64,000 nucleotides of DNA from Archegozetes longisetosus (GCA_018873245.2 JAEMBT020000009.1:14357794-14421793); one strand, 5' to 3'. Numbered from the stretch's first letter, positions 34,873 through 48,190 are shown. A program made the numbers and translations. Notes: generated by a model not told the origin, from the sequence alone.

Positions 34873-37800
34873 TTATTTTTGAAGCTTTTTTACATACGAG
34901 ACTAATATTTCTGGAATTTTATTACCATTGTCACTCATAATAGCTTTATATATTTCTGATTGTACTTCTGCAAAGTCAATCAGTTCATCTGCTGGTATGT
35001 TACTGATAGAACTCAGTACTTTTATGAAATCTTCTGTAATGCTTAACGCATTGACTTGAACTTCTAATGAGGACACAGATCGGGTCAATATATACTTTTG
35101 ACCTATGAATTTTCTAATGAACACATCTAGAAGTAATATCGTACCATTGACATGAATTTGTGAGAGATTTGATGATGTATCATATATGTTTGGTTGTTGT
35201 GTATAAGTTAAAGCAGGAATACCTTGACCAAACAATCCACCAATAGCCCATACAAATAAATCGTTTATGAAAGAAGGTGTGTTTGGAGCACTACTTGCTA
35301 CCATGTCAATATGACGGCGGGCACGAATTGTTTTAGCAACTGGAGCACTAGAAATACTGCTTCTTCTTTCCTGTTCCTGCTTAAAAAATCCAATTGCATC
35401 ATTGTGCTTGTATTCCATGGCAATATCCAATGGCTTTTTACCACCATATGCTTCAGCGTTAATGTCAGCCCCGTTTTCTATTAGAAATTTTATTATATCT
35501 AAATTATTATTGAGAGCGGCATAGTGCAAAGGCGTCCAATCTTGATTTCCTTTAGCATGAATGTTTGCACCTCTATCAAGAAGAAGCTTTACGACATCAA
35601 GTTTACCATACTGTGAAGCCAAATGTAAAGGTGTTTCACCACTCTTTTGTTTGCTATTAATGTCAGCACCTTTATCTATGAGGAGTCTGACAACATCCAA
35701 GTCACCTCTTTCAGCAGCAAAGTGCAAAGGTGTTGCACCGTACTTATCCTTAGAGTTAATATCCGTTTTTATAAAATATTCTACTGTCTTTAATGTTCCG
35801 TATTTGACGGCAGCATGTAAAGGTGTTATATTATCCAATGTAGCTAATTCATTCACAATCAAATTTATTATCTCTTTATTATCTGCCAAATCTAGAGGTG
35901 TCAGACCTTTTTTGTTTCTTTCTTTAACTATAGCACCTTTATTTATAAGGAGTCTGGCCACATCTAAGCCACCTCTTTCAGCAGCAAAGTGTAAAGGTCT
36001 TGAGCCATACCTATCCTTGGCATTAACATCAGTGTTGATGAAAAGTTCTACTGCCTTTAATGTTCCGTATTTGATGGCAGCATGCAAAGGTGTTACGTTG
36101 TCCAATGTAGATAGTTTATTAACAAGGAGTTTCATCAATTCTGAATTATCTGTTAATGCTAGAGGTGTCAGACCATACTTGTTTTTCGCATTAACAACAG
36201 CACCTTTATCTAAGAGAAATCTAGCTATATCCAAGCTTCCTCTTTCAGCAGCAAAGTGCAAAGGTGTCCAATCATTCTTGTCACTAGCATTAATATCAGC
36301 ATGTTTTTCTATGAGAAATTTGACCACATCCAAATGTCCGTTATAGGCTGCCCAATGTAAAGGTGTCCTACCATCCATTTGCTTAGTGTTCATATCAGCT
36401 CCATTCTCTACAAGAAATTCAACAACATCCAATTTACCTTCTTTAAAGGCATAGTAGAGAGGACTTGAACCAAAATTATCTTTTGTGTTAACGTTAACAT
36501 CTCTAGCGACAAGTAGCTTAACTACACTCAAATTACCATTATTTGCAGCTAAGTGTAATGGTATACTTCCATCTCTGGCCTGAGCATTAACATCTGCACC
36601 TTTATCTACAAGTAGACTGGCCACATTCAAGTTTCCATCGTAAGCAGCAAAGTGCAATGGTGTCCAACCATTTCCCACTTTAGCATTAATACTAGCTCCA
36701 TTATCCAACAAAACCCCAATTATTCCCACATAACCTCTTGAAACAGCTATGTGTAGAATATGTATTCTATTAACAATATCAGTTATATCTCCCAATTCTT
36801 TTAACTTCTCAATGCAGTCTCTGGTCTTGTGGATATCATTTTCTTTTACACTACTTAATAGCTCATTCTTTAAGCGTTCAAGAACTGAAATTGTAGTTGT
36901 AAGTGAACTGGTTGTGGTTGAAGTAGTTACAAATATTTCGATTGTAATATTTTGATTCGTGTTGACGGATTTACTGCTAACTGTAGATGTTCGGAGATAC
37001 TCTGCTTTTACTTGCTCTAAAAATTTTATTACATGAGAACTAATACCAGATTGAGCAGCAAAGTCTTTTGGTGTTTTTCCATTCTTATCAGCAACAGTAA
37101 TGTCAGCATTATTCCCTACTAGAAATTCAACCACATCCAAATGGCCACTGTAAGCTGCCCAATGTAAAGGTGTCCTACCATCCCTTTGCACAGTATTCAC
37201 ATCAGCTAAGTTGTCTACAAGCAATTTAACAACATCCAGTTTGCCTTCTTTAGCAGCATAGTATAGAGGAGTTGAACCAAAATTATCTTTCGCCTCAATG
37301 TCAGCACCTTTATCTACAAGTAGTTTGGCTAAACCGAAATCACCACTGTAAGCAGTCCAATGTAAAGGTGTCCAACCATCATTATTCTTAATATTAACAT
37401 TAGCTCCTTTATCTATAAGTACCTTAACCTCACTGTAATTATTATTGTAAACAGCAAAATGTAATGGTGTCCAATCTTTGTTAGTTTGAGCGTTAATATC
37501 AGCACCTCTATTCATGAGAAATTCGATAATATTTAGTTGATACTTGTCTAAAGCCATGTGCAAAGGTGTCCATCCATAGTTAGTTTTTGCCTCAATATTA
37601 GCACCATGTTTTAGGAGAAACTCAATCACATTAAGATTACCTTGTTTAACAGCAATATGTAAAGGTGACCAATCATTATTTCCCTTAGCATTAATATCAG
37701 TGCCTTTGGAAATAGAGAATTGAATTTTACTAATATCTTCCTTTTTCACAGCGTCAAACAATTCTTCATTGGTTAGAATTTCTACAATATTCACATAATT

Positions 37801-40628
37801 GTTTTCCTTAGCAATATCATATGAGGTTTTACCAAGATTTGTTACAGAATGAAGATCAGCACCTTGATCAAGTAGAAATCGAACTACTTCTAAGTTACCG
37901 TTTTCAACAGCAAAGTGCAAAGGTGTCCAATTACTCTTTTCTCTTGCATTAATGTCAGAACCCTTATCAAGGAGTAGTGCGACCACATTCAATCGACCTC
38001 TTTGAGCAGCTAGGTGTAGAGGTTTACGGTCAAGATTATTATTTGCATTGATACTAGCCGTGTTTTCTATGAGATGTCTTATGACATCCAATTTACCCTC
38101 TTTGGCGGCCCAGTGTAAAAGAGTATTGCCGTCATTATCCTTAATATTAATATCTTCATCCGTGAAATGTTTGAGTGTTTTTAATGAACCATATCTGACA
38201 GCAGCATATAGAGGCGTAATATTATCCACAGCAGCCAATTTATCCAAAATAAGCATTATTATCTCTGATTTTTCAACCAAATCTAACGGTGTGTAACCAG
38301 AAATGGTTTTAACGTATATGTCAGCACCTCTATCGAGAAGAAGTCTCACGATATCAGGTTTGTCATTACTAGCAGCGTAGTGTAGAGGTGTCCACTCATC
38401 CATTTCCTTAGCATTAATGTCAGCACCTCTATCTAGAAGAAGTCTCACGATATCAGGTTTGTCATTACTAGCAGCGTAGTGTAGAGGTGTTAACTCATCC
38501 TTTTCCTTAGCATTAATGTCAGCACCTCTATCGAGAAGAAGTCTCACGATATCAGGTTTCTCATTGTAACGAGCAGCTACGTGTAGAGGTGTCCACTCAT
38601 CGTTTTGCTTAGCATTAATGTCAGCACCTCTGTCGAGAAGAAGTCTCACGATATCAGGTTTTTCATTACGAGCAGCTTCGTGTAGAGGTGTCCACTCATC
38701 GTTTTGCTTTGCATTAATGTCAGCACCTCTATCGAGAAGAAGTCTCACGATATCAGGATTCTTACTAAAGGTAGCCAAGTGTAGGGGTGTTCCCCCATCC
38801 TTTCGCTTAGCGTTAATGTCAGCACCTCTATCGAGAAGAAGTCTCACGATATCAGGTTTTTCATTACGAGAGGCTTCGTGTAGAGGTGTCCACTCATCCT
38901 TTTGCTTAGCATTAATGTCAGCACCTCTATCGAGAAGAAGTCTCACGACATCAGGTTTTTCATTATAACGAGCAGCCAAGTGTAGAGGTGTCCACTCATC
39001 CTTTTGCTTAGCATTAATGTCAGCACCTCTGTCGAGAAGAAGTCTAACGATATCAGGTTTCTCATCAACAGCAGCCAAGTGTAGAGGTGTCCATTCATCT
39101 TTCTCATTAGTATTAATATCAGCACCTCTATCGAGAAGAAGTTTCACGATATCAGGTTTTTCATTACGAGCAGCTTCGTGTAGAGGTGTCAACTCATTCT
39201 CATCCTTAGCGTTAATGTCAGCACCTCTTTCGAGGAGAAGTCTCACGATATCCGGTTTCTCATTACGAGCAGCTTCGTGTAGAGGTGTCAACTCATCCTT
39301 ATCCTTAGCATTTATGTCAGCGCCCCTATCGAGAAGAATTCTCACGATATCAGGTTTTTTATTATAACGAGCAGCCAAGTGTAGAAGTGTCCACTTATCT
39401 TTTAGCTTAGCATTAATGTCAGCACCTCTTCGAGAAGAAGTCTCACGATGTCATGTTTCTCATTACGAGCAGCTTCGTGGAGAGATGTCCACTCATCCTT
39501 ACTCTTAGCGTTAATGTCAGCACCTCTATCGAGAAGAAGTCTCATGATATCAGGTTTCCCATTAAGAGCAGCCAAGTGTAGAGGTGTCCACTCATCCTTT
39601 TGCTTAGCATTAATGTCAGCACCTGTATCGAGAAGAAGTCTCACGATATCAGGTTTTTCATTATAACGAGCAGCCAAGTGTAGAGGTGTCCACTCATCCT
39701 TTTGCTTAGCATTAATGTCAGCACCTCTGTCGAGAAGAAGTCTCACGATGTCAGGTTTCTCTTTACGAACAGCTATATGTAGAGGTGTCCATTCATCCTT
39801 TTGCTTAGCATTAATGTCAGCACCTCTGTCAAGAAGAAGTCTTGCGATATCTGGTTTCTCACTAAAAACAGCTACGTGTAGAGGTATCCCCCTATCCTTT
39901 TGCTTAGCATTAATGTCAGCACCTCTATCGAGAAGAAGTCTCATGATGTCAGGTTTTTCTTTACGAGTAGCCAAATGTAGAGGTGTCAACTCATCCTTAT
40001 CCTTAGCATTCATGTCAGCACCTCTATCGAGAAGAAGTCTCACGATATCAGGTTTCTCATTACGAGCTGCTATGTGTAGAGGTGTCCACTCATCCTTACC
40101 CTTAGCGTTAATGTCAGCACCTCTGTCGAGAAGAAGTCTCACGATGTCATGTTTCTCATTACGAGCAGCTTCGTGGAGAGGTGTCCACTCATCCTTACTC
40201 TTAGCATTAATGTCAGCACCTCTATCGAGAAGAAGTCTCATGATATCAGGTTTCCCATTAAGAGCAGTCAAGTGTAGAGGTGTCCACGCATTCATATCGA
40301 TAACATTAACATCAGCTTTATTGTTTAATAAAACCTCAACTATTTCTTCATTACCATTGTTTGCAGCCAAGTGAAGAAGTGTATTTTGATTTTCATCTTT
40401 CATATTAATAATATCATTTATTACTCCGATCTCCTTTGCCTTTTCAATGTATTTTCTAAGCGTTTGAATATTATTTACAGCTCTGAATACCTCATTCTTC
40501 AAATTTTCAGCTCTTTCTTTGATCTCCTGCTTTGATGACGTATTAACCGTTGTTGTTTTGGTCGTGTTAATTGTATACATATCAGTCATCATTTTTATTA
40601 GAAAATCTAAATAATTAAAATACTTCAA
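34873..40628 (-). CDS. Giant intronless ankyrin-repeat protein with latrotoxin-like C-terminal region; one-base frameshift
   Basis: Two abutting minus-strand frames, 40628-39402 (408 codons) and 39378-34873 (1,501 codons), are parts of one gene. At about 39429 one repeat lacks a single base relative to its many sisters, so the upstream frame runs out. No joined product is given. The N-terminus has no clear signal peptide, then a Thr-rich stretch (TINTTKTTTVNTSS) and a charged helix. Then follow about 45-50 ankyrin repeats (TPLH, LLLDRGADINAK). A second Thr/Ser-rich linker at about 36880-36990 splits the array. After the last repeat, near residue 1352 of the second frame, is a basic RARR site. 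Then about 145 residues follow with a hydrophobic patch (FVWAIGGLFG) and segment LLDVFIRKFIGQKYI. This layout resembles alpha-latrotoxins and the latrotoxin C-terminal domains of Wolbachia phage WO and endosymbiont ankyrin proteins. Toxicity, secretion and host role are not shown by the sequence. Confidence 0.88.
38300..40300 (-). repeat. Homogenised 99-bp ankyrin-coding tandem array
   Basis: Within the ankyrin gene the repeats of this part are nearly identical at the DNA level with a period of about 99 bp (or 102 where an extra codon YN occurs before EKPDI). The plus-strand sequence AGCACCTCTATCGAGAAGAA recurs almost unchanged in most units. Repeats outside this part (34.9-38.3 kb) are diverged. 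Long open frames on the plus strand here mirror the repeat period and are not genes. Confidence 0.9.
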
Positions 40629-43600
40629 ATTTACTGTTTAAAATTTCACACCGTTTTTATATCTGCTATTTAAATTTGAATATAAGTTGAGTCAGGTTGG
40701 TGTTTGAGTAATTTAAATGAGCATTAAATATTATCAAATATCATATAATCAAATTTTCAGCTCATTTAACCATTAAATTTTAAAAAAGTAAACATCACAT
40801 ATGGATGAACAAAAGTCTCGATTTAATACTTTTAAAATAAATAAATTTTCCTTCTACATGTTCACCTTCAATTTTAAGATTCATTAACTATTTTATCTTT
40901 GTATAATTAGCCTTAATGAGCGTTTTGTTATGCCTAGATATGCTTATGTTTTGTTATCACTTACTGTGCTGTGCTAATGCATATTCAGTATTACTATTAC
41001 ATTTAAAACTGGCCTGAAAATGTTATTCATTTTTAAATTTTGCAGTGACGCAAATATATGCTAGTCATCAGTATCACCAACATTTTCAGTGCTATATTTC
41101 ACTTTTTCAATTTTTTATTTAAACAACTAATCTATTTCATGCATAAAATCAGAGAAAAAAATGTTTTAACCTATCTTATACTGAATCAAGACTTGACGCA
41201 CATTATTTGATCCTAACATCTTGTTAATCTCTCTAAATGTTAATCACTTGAAGAACAAATGAGTTATGTATTCGATCGAATCTTCATCGATTCTTACCGG
41301 ATAGTTACATAATCTTTTAATATGTTATATCAATTATTGTTCTTACATTCAAATCCTTTAAATGGATGTTTGAGAAGACATGTATTCAAGAAATGAACTC
41401 TCTTTAAAAATTCTCATTATTAAGTGGTCATATGTTCGAATTAATGAAAGAAAACTAATTTAATGTTCAAATATAATCAAATAAGAATTGCTGAAATTCT
41501 TTAATTAATAAACTTCAAATAAGTTTGTCATTTATAATGAGAAATCGTACTAAGAAGTATACATGATTGATACTTTGTTATAATATAAATACATTATTTG
41601 TCGAAATTAATTGAAGCAATAAGAAATTATTCCCATTAATTAAATTGATGATTCGATTTAGATTAATTGATATACATGGAAAACTTATTTTGATTTCCTG
41701 CTACAAATTCAAGTAAATACTTGATTCAAGTTCAATATATTCTGGTCAGTATAAATATGATAATCAAGTATTGACAACGAGTAACTTCAAATCAGTAATA
41801 ACTATTAGTTATAGTTATAGTTAGTTTACTAATTTCTTGAACATCTTTAAAGCTCAAATTTTTTCGCTAAAAATTACTGATCAGAGAGACACTTTTAGAC
41901 GTAGTGACATTTGAAATCAATTGAAAAGAGAAAAATATATGAAAATAATGGTCGAGAAGAAGTTTACAATTAAGGCAGATGTTCCTTATAAGTCTAGGTT
42001 GTGTTATGTTTGTCGTAATTGAGCATGTTTAACAATTAACCTCAAATCAATAAGCTGATGCATTTAAAATCAATATATTCCATAAGATTTTCAATAAGGT
42101 TCATTTATATTACAATGTTTTACTATAAGTAAATATTTTTGAATTTGATTGAGTTAGCGCATTATAGCACTGAGGTGACGATATATATTGAAATTCTGTT
42201 ACTGTTTAAACAGCGATTATATATGCGCCCAACACTAACTTTACTGATATTCCGATACAGAATGTGACGGGTAACAGTTGTACGAATATTACTACGTCTA
42301 ATAAGTTGGACATGCGGATTAGAGTCAGATAAGAGATTAATTTAGTAGAAATAGGATTTTAGATAATTCTCTAGTCATACTTCGATCAAACAAGTTCAAC
42401 ACTGTTTTACACATTCATTTCTGACAAATTCAGAATCGATGGCTTTACAAGTGAATCGAAAATATGAAAGGAATTGAGACCAGATCTTCATTTTATGTGG
42501 ATAAGGGTTATATCCACTAGTTCTGTAGACTATAATCTCCCATAAATGAAGTTCATTTGACACAACTGGTCAAATATTCACAGGTGTAGCTGGCAGGAGG
42601 CTATAGGCCGGGAGTTCATACCATAATTTTTTAAAAGTTAAAATGTAATCTTGGAAAAAGTCAGACAAAATTTGAGATAGTATTTATTTGATGCGTCGAT
42701 TGCATTGTTAAACATTAATCAAAGATTTGAAACTAATTAACGGGTATTTGAATTTGAAAAGGCGTTCTCCACAACAAATCAGAGCATATTATATTAAACT
42801 TTAGGCCCACAGACCAAATATACGGACTACAACACTGTCCAATGTTAGAAGAATTTTCTTCTTTTATATTATCATTATTATATATAACAAACAACTAAAC
42901 AATTGAGCATCAAATAATTTATAAAATTTCATTTCAATGTTGAAAAATTTTTGAATATATAGTACTTAAGGCAATTAGAAAAAATTTTACCTTAAGTGAT
43001 CTTATATTATGAAAATTGTGTTCCCTTTTAGCAACGAATAAGTGACTTAACAAGCTTGAGATAAGATTTTAGAAATCAGAAAAATCTATAGTTTTGATTT
43101 ACTTTGTTTCTTACAAACATGTACTAAACAAAAAATGGCGCACTTAGTGATTAAAACATACAAAAATATTCAGACAGGATAAGACTCTATTGCAATGCTG
43201 TCATTTTACTGACCCAAAACAGGTTAGGAGCTAAACATTAGACGTCATGGTTTAACCCTCCACACAAAATGGTTTCAAAGCGCGAATACATAAAATATGT
43301 CTATAAATAGGGTCTGAAAATATTATTCGTAATTCTTATGAATTAAATTAAACATTGTGATTAATTAAGCGATTTTAAATTAAAATCGAGTCAAATAGTG
43401 AAAATAGAAACAAAAACAATAATGAATGAGTTGATTATAGGACTCAAATGTCCCCCTCAAACAGTATCGTAATTAATGACAATTGTTCGGTCTATCACGT
43501 CAGTACAGTAAAACTTCGATAATGGCGTCAAATCGCAAAATAATTAATGGCTTTTAATCAATGAAATACCATTTGATGACATTTAAAATAAAAAATAGTC

Positions 43601-43750
43601 AGAAATTATGAAACGAAATCGAGGAAAACCTCGTTACTACGTCGACGACATTAAGAAACAAATGTTTTTCTGTACTCAATGGCTGTTCTGCTACTAATGC
43701 GTGACGTCAAATGTTTTGAATCAGTAATAGCATTATAGGCATTAATTTGA
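40629..43750. other. Intergenic DNA 5' of the ankyrin gene, no gene seen
   Basis: AT-rich with no supported gene. TACAGTAAAACTTCGATAATG at about 43504 resembles a pogo/Tigger-type transposon end; a weak inverted partner is near 46759-46768, but nothing coding lies between. Confidence 0.4.
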
Positions 43751-43765
43751 CCACCAGGTGGCGCC
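43751..43765 (+). promoter_or_regulatory. CTCF-like binding motif
   Basis: CCACCAGGTGGCGCC matches the core CTCF consensus (CCASYAGRKGGCR) at every position. It stands out as a GC-rich block in AT-rich intergenic DNA between the ankyrin gene and a gene-poor region. CTCF is present in arthropods, but a single motif match is weak evidence of binding. Confidence 0.35.
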
Positions 43766-46700
43766 TGCTTCTCGAGTAAAAATCAAGTAGATCTACATGA
43801 AACAGGTTTCATTTTCAAATTTGGCACTAAAACATTGAGTAATAGTATCGTCTGATATTTATAGTAAGAGACAATCATTTGTTTGTTATTTAAGTGAAGG
43901 CATTGGCGCTAAGCTTTATTGAAACTGTTCTGAGGCCATAATAAGGTTATATTAAGGCTATAATGAATCCGATTATTGAATATAATTTTTGCCATAATTG
44001 GCTTTGATTTTGTTGTACACATTTATTGCCATTCGACCCTTTAATAGTTGTTTTATATTAACTTATTGAGAGTTTGAGCTAAAGAACTTGTCATGTTTTT
44101 GAAAAATGTTTTTTAAATTTAATAAAATTTTAATAGTTTATTAAGAACATCATGGGATTCAAAAATATATATTGTTTATTAAATCATTCCATATACTTTT
44201 AAAAATATTTACATTTTAAAAATCAAAGTTCCCTTACAGTTTAAATATAATTATTTGATATATACAGTCAATATATACAATATAAATGTAAAATATGACT
44301 ATTCATGCATTCATGCTAGATGAACACGAGATGTAGATGGTTGATTTAATTGTACATTTGATGATTATTGACTGAGTTGGTTTCTAGATGATGGTGGTTG
44401 AAATAATTGCACAAAACCTGTTTCATTAACATCTAAGGAATATGTATTTACTGCACCAGATTTATTTTTTGTTTTTTATAGTTAACATACGATCTACACT
44501 TTCCACATATAAAATCACCTTGTTTAATAATAGTATTATTTAACACTTTTTAATTAAAGTTAAAATTTTAATTTTTGCATTATTTAAGTTAGTAATTAAG
44601 TCATTATCATAAACTCGCCTTAAATTGCGTTTAATACATGAATCACCTTACAGTACAGCAAGCACAATACTTATTCCTTAAATATTTTAATTCCGACATA
44701 TTTTGCTTAAAACAACACTTTTGCCAAAAACTAACCTAAGGTTTTAATAGCTAGGCTTAAACTGTGTAAAATAAAGCATATTTATCACAAATCAAATGTC
44801 TGGTTAGTCTTTGGCATTAATACATAAATAGCAAATAAAACTTTTAAATGTTAATTTGAAGCATATTACTTAATTTGATATATAAATAATAGTGTGTCGT
44901 TAGTAATATTTAAATATGAAAACATTTTAGTGAAGAGATTTTTAAAATATCTCATACCGTTTCCACAATAATAGCATTAGAATTTTTTTTATAAAAGTGA
45001 GCAGTGTGCAATATTCTTTGTATATTACTTTAAAAATTTTATATCATGAGTATTGTATTTCATCCACTATTAAACAGAGGAAGTGCCTTTAAATTTAAAA
45101 TACATTTTTCAAAAACATAACAAGTTCTTGTTTTATCATATATTTATAATATTTTGTAATTTTGTACTAAACCAATGTTTTCGATACTGAATAATTTAGT
45201 AATAGTTGAATAGTTTTTTTAAATCAACATTAAGTCAATTGTGATTCATACCAATCAATTAACGAATTAATGAACGAAATGAATGAATGAGTGACTGAAT
45301 GAAAGGCACGTGTCATGTACTCAATGAAAACAGCGAAGTGAGACAAGTAAAACAAGTAAAACATGAAGAGGCAGAAAAAGACAATAAAACCACAGATCTA
45401 ATAAATAAGATAAATGATGGACATTTCGTTCAATAAGTTATAAATGAATGTGAGGGCTATGTCATTCAAGCATTGCTTTAAAGTGTTCGCTAACTTTGAT
45501 CCCAGTTTTTTTTCTTATGTCAACACTTGAATCTACTGAACAAGTATTGAATGAGCTGAGAACAACTGATGTTCACATTGAAACGGCCAGCGTCTGCAAC
45601 GGGTCAACGAATTAGTATTAATTAGTATTATCAACGATTACAGAAATACCTAAAACTGTCACAACTAAACGTAGGCACTGCATCAATCCAACACTTATTA
45701 TTGAGCGATATATCACAAATGCATCTCTAATCAAACCAAGTTTCATCTTTGGGTTTATGTGTTGATCACTCGATTCGTTGCTCTGAGTCTACACCTGTGA
45801 CGAATGTCTCACAAATGTTCGTCTCATGTTCAACACATCAATTAATTGATGCATTTGACAAATTACAGCGTCAATAAAAACCATTTCAATTATGTTTCGA
45901 ATAATCACATTAATGGACAAACAGGTCAAATGCACGTTTAAAACTTGGTGACGATATTTGAATGATTCGCGTAAAGACGTCGATGTTTTATGGAATCCAA
46001 TTGAAGATATGATGATTAAAATGGTGAACCACATGTTGTCAAACTGATTGAGCAAAACCTGAAGATCGCTATTCTAGTTTTCAACTTTCAGACTTCGATA
46101 TGATGCTCGATAGTAATTACAAACGTTGGTTACTAGAAGTTAACTTTTGTTTCAGTTTCAGGTCTGATATATCTGATTATTGCGCTGTGAAAAATGAATT
46201 GATTAAAGATATATTTGCATAAATGACTATCGGGTACTTGACCATTTGAAGAAGTTTGGTAGCTGTGCAAACTTTATTCGCTTTAATAAAAATTTTGATT
46301 GCGCACAACTCAGTAGTGAGGAAAAGATAAGAGTACGGAACAGTCATTATATCTGTTGATTTGAACTAAATTTATTAGTTTTATTGACTTTCTGATATAG
46401 CACGAACTCTTATTCAAGAGTAGAGCGTTAAACAATACTGTATTGTTTCATAACTAACCGATGATGACATTTGTCAATTGATTGAACCCTAAGATGGATT
46501 TTGTAAATCTGTTAGCTCTATTCGTTTGTTTCACCTATAGGTGATGAATATCTGAAATATTTTGATCATGTATTTCACAATATTAGATAAATGGCAACAA
46601 CGATATTGTAATAATAGAGAAGATTTTCAAAATTGATATTCAGTCAAGTCTGTCTAACCCGAACATGTATTTAAGTCATTTTTGAAAGTCAATAACAATG

Positions 46701-46943
46701 AAGTCATGTTTTTCCATAAGATTTGATATTATTTTTAACCACTTAAGTGCAGTCAAGGTTTTACTGTATGAATGAAGCGAATGATTAACACATTTTGTCT
46801 ATTTTTGAAGGTATGCGATTAATACGAAATTTGGCGTGCATTGGACAACATATATTTTATGATAGTCGTTAACCTAAACTTGAGGTACTGCTACTTTTAT
46901 TTGTCGATATACTGTTATAAATATTGATGAATGAATTACAAAA
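43766..46943. other. Intergenic DNA, no gene seen
   Basis: A short GAAT-rich stretch near 45270-45300 is a weak microsatellite. A minus-strand frame at 46055-45789 is unrecognised. Nothing else supported. Confidence 0.4.
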
Positions 46944-47562
46944 GAACATTACCGAACCCTGCCTATCATATTTTTAAATATATGATAACATATTTAATCA
47001 CGATGTAAAATGTAATATTTTGGTGGGGACCCCACCCTCAGCCCCCACCGGACTCTCCATTTTAATCGCCGCCAAGGCTTACCCTTGTTCCTCTAATTCC
47101 ACGCAGATATCATTCAGAAATTCTGCTGAAATTGGAATCTCGGGCAGATGTCGTGCATATCCCAGATACCATAGAACTGTCGATATGTATTTTTTAACGC
47201 TGAATCCGAATAGAAAATCAAACATTTTTTATATCGAATAGTTTTCGAAATATTCGAATTTTATGTCGAATTTTTCGGTTTTTTGATTTTAAGATTTTTG
47301 AATATATGATATATGGTTTCGATGTAGAATTTAGCGCTGACTACAAGTATGAAAACCATTTTTCGATGTCTTTATTATCCACCGGATAAATTTATATTTT
47401 ATCCCATTTTAAAACTTTAACGCCATCTAACGCTTAAACTATAAGTTGTACGGAGGTGGGCCCATTGGCAATTTTGATTAGACTGATGACCTCTATCAAA
47501 ATATATAATTACATCCCCGTTACCCGGATAGGCAGAATCTCTTAGACTTTTCGGCAATGTTC
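46944..47562 (+). mobile_element. 619-bp repeat element, copy 1
   Basis: Bounded by GAACATTACCGAAC on the left and, inverted, GAACATTGCCGAAAAGTC on the right, so its termini are inverted repeats of about 12 bp. The whole unit recurs in inverted orientation at 55277-55895 with the same length. It contains a GC-rich block GGTGGGGACCCCACCCTCAG near 47021-47040. The 73-codon open frame 47020-47241 (starting MVGTPPSAPTGLSI) is matched by a similar open frame in the other copy, but its composition follows the repeat and no family is recognised. No target duplication identified. Confidence 0.82.
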
Positions 47563-47828
47563 GTGATTTTTTAGCAGTAAAATCGTTGCGACAACTGTGC
47601 AGTTAGTGATGACAATTTTGAATAAAATTTTTGATAGACAAGCTCATTCTTAAGGCATTTGATAAACTGAAGTTCGATAAAATCGCAACTTTTGTGTAAT
47701 TTTTGTTTTATATACAGCATTTTATGTTTAAAATGGGGTCTTGAAACCGATCGGTGCAAATACCAGTTAAAATCGTTTGAAACTCCAACACCAACTTATT
47801 TTATATAGCAAAATTGACAAATATGCTG

Positions 47829-48190
47829 CCAATGGGACTATGATCGTAATTAAGTTAGCGATTAATTAGTTAATTAATTATGAAGCAGTGCAAACTTCTT
47901 TAAAAGTTTAGAGCAAAGCGACCGAAAGCGTTATTAAAATAAGGTTCTGTACTGATTGGCAATCTTTTATTTCAAAGTTTACGAGCTTATTAAACTTAAA
48001 TTAAATAAACGAACGATGAGTTCTTCAATATTTTTAATATTACAATTTTTTAATCAAAGTATACTAATGCTTACAGAACTCCATTCAATAAAGCCTTTAT
48101 TGACCACTCTAAACTTTTTAAAAATGTGCAATGCTTCATAATTAGTTAAATAATTGATCGTTTATTTAATTATGATCATAGTCCCAGTGG
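47829..48190. mobile_element. MITE with ~90-bp terminal inverted repeats
   Basis: Arms at about 47829-47920 and 48105-48190 are inverted copies: TGGGACTATGATC, TAATTATGAAGCA, TGCAAACTT (diverged) and AAAAGTTTAGAG with their complements. Ends begin CCAATGGGAC and CCACTGGGAC. No target duplication is evident. No coding capacity. Confidence 0.75.

Noticed and set aside
38300-40300. CRISPR-like regular repeats
   Set aside because: The ~99-bp periodicity is protein-coding ankyrin repeats without unique spacers, in a eukaryotic genome.
35561-40374. Long plus-strand open frames (repeats like MSAPLSRRSLTISGFSL) opposite the ankyrin gene
   Set aside because: They mirror the 99-bp period of the minus-strand ankyrin repeats and have no independent features.
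34873-40628. Bacterial contamination as the source of the ankyrin gene
   Set aside because: It is flanked at a distance by eukaryotic transposons and pseudogenes on the same sequence, with a minus-strand AATAAA downstream and no bacterial neighbours. Chimeric assembly cannot be fully excluded from sequence alone.
45789-46055. Minus-strand 88-codon gene
   Set aside because: No recognisable motif, no splice context, AT-rich desert.
43504-46768. A 3.2-kb pogo/Tigger-type element with CAGTAAAAC ends
   Set aside because: Only about ten terminal bases match and no transposase lies between.
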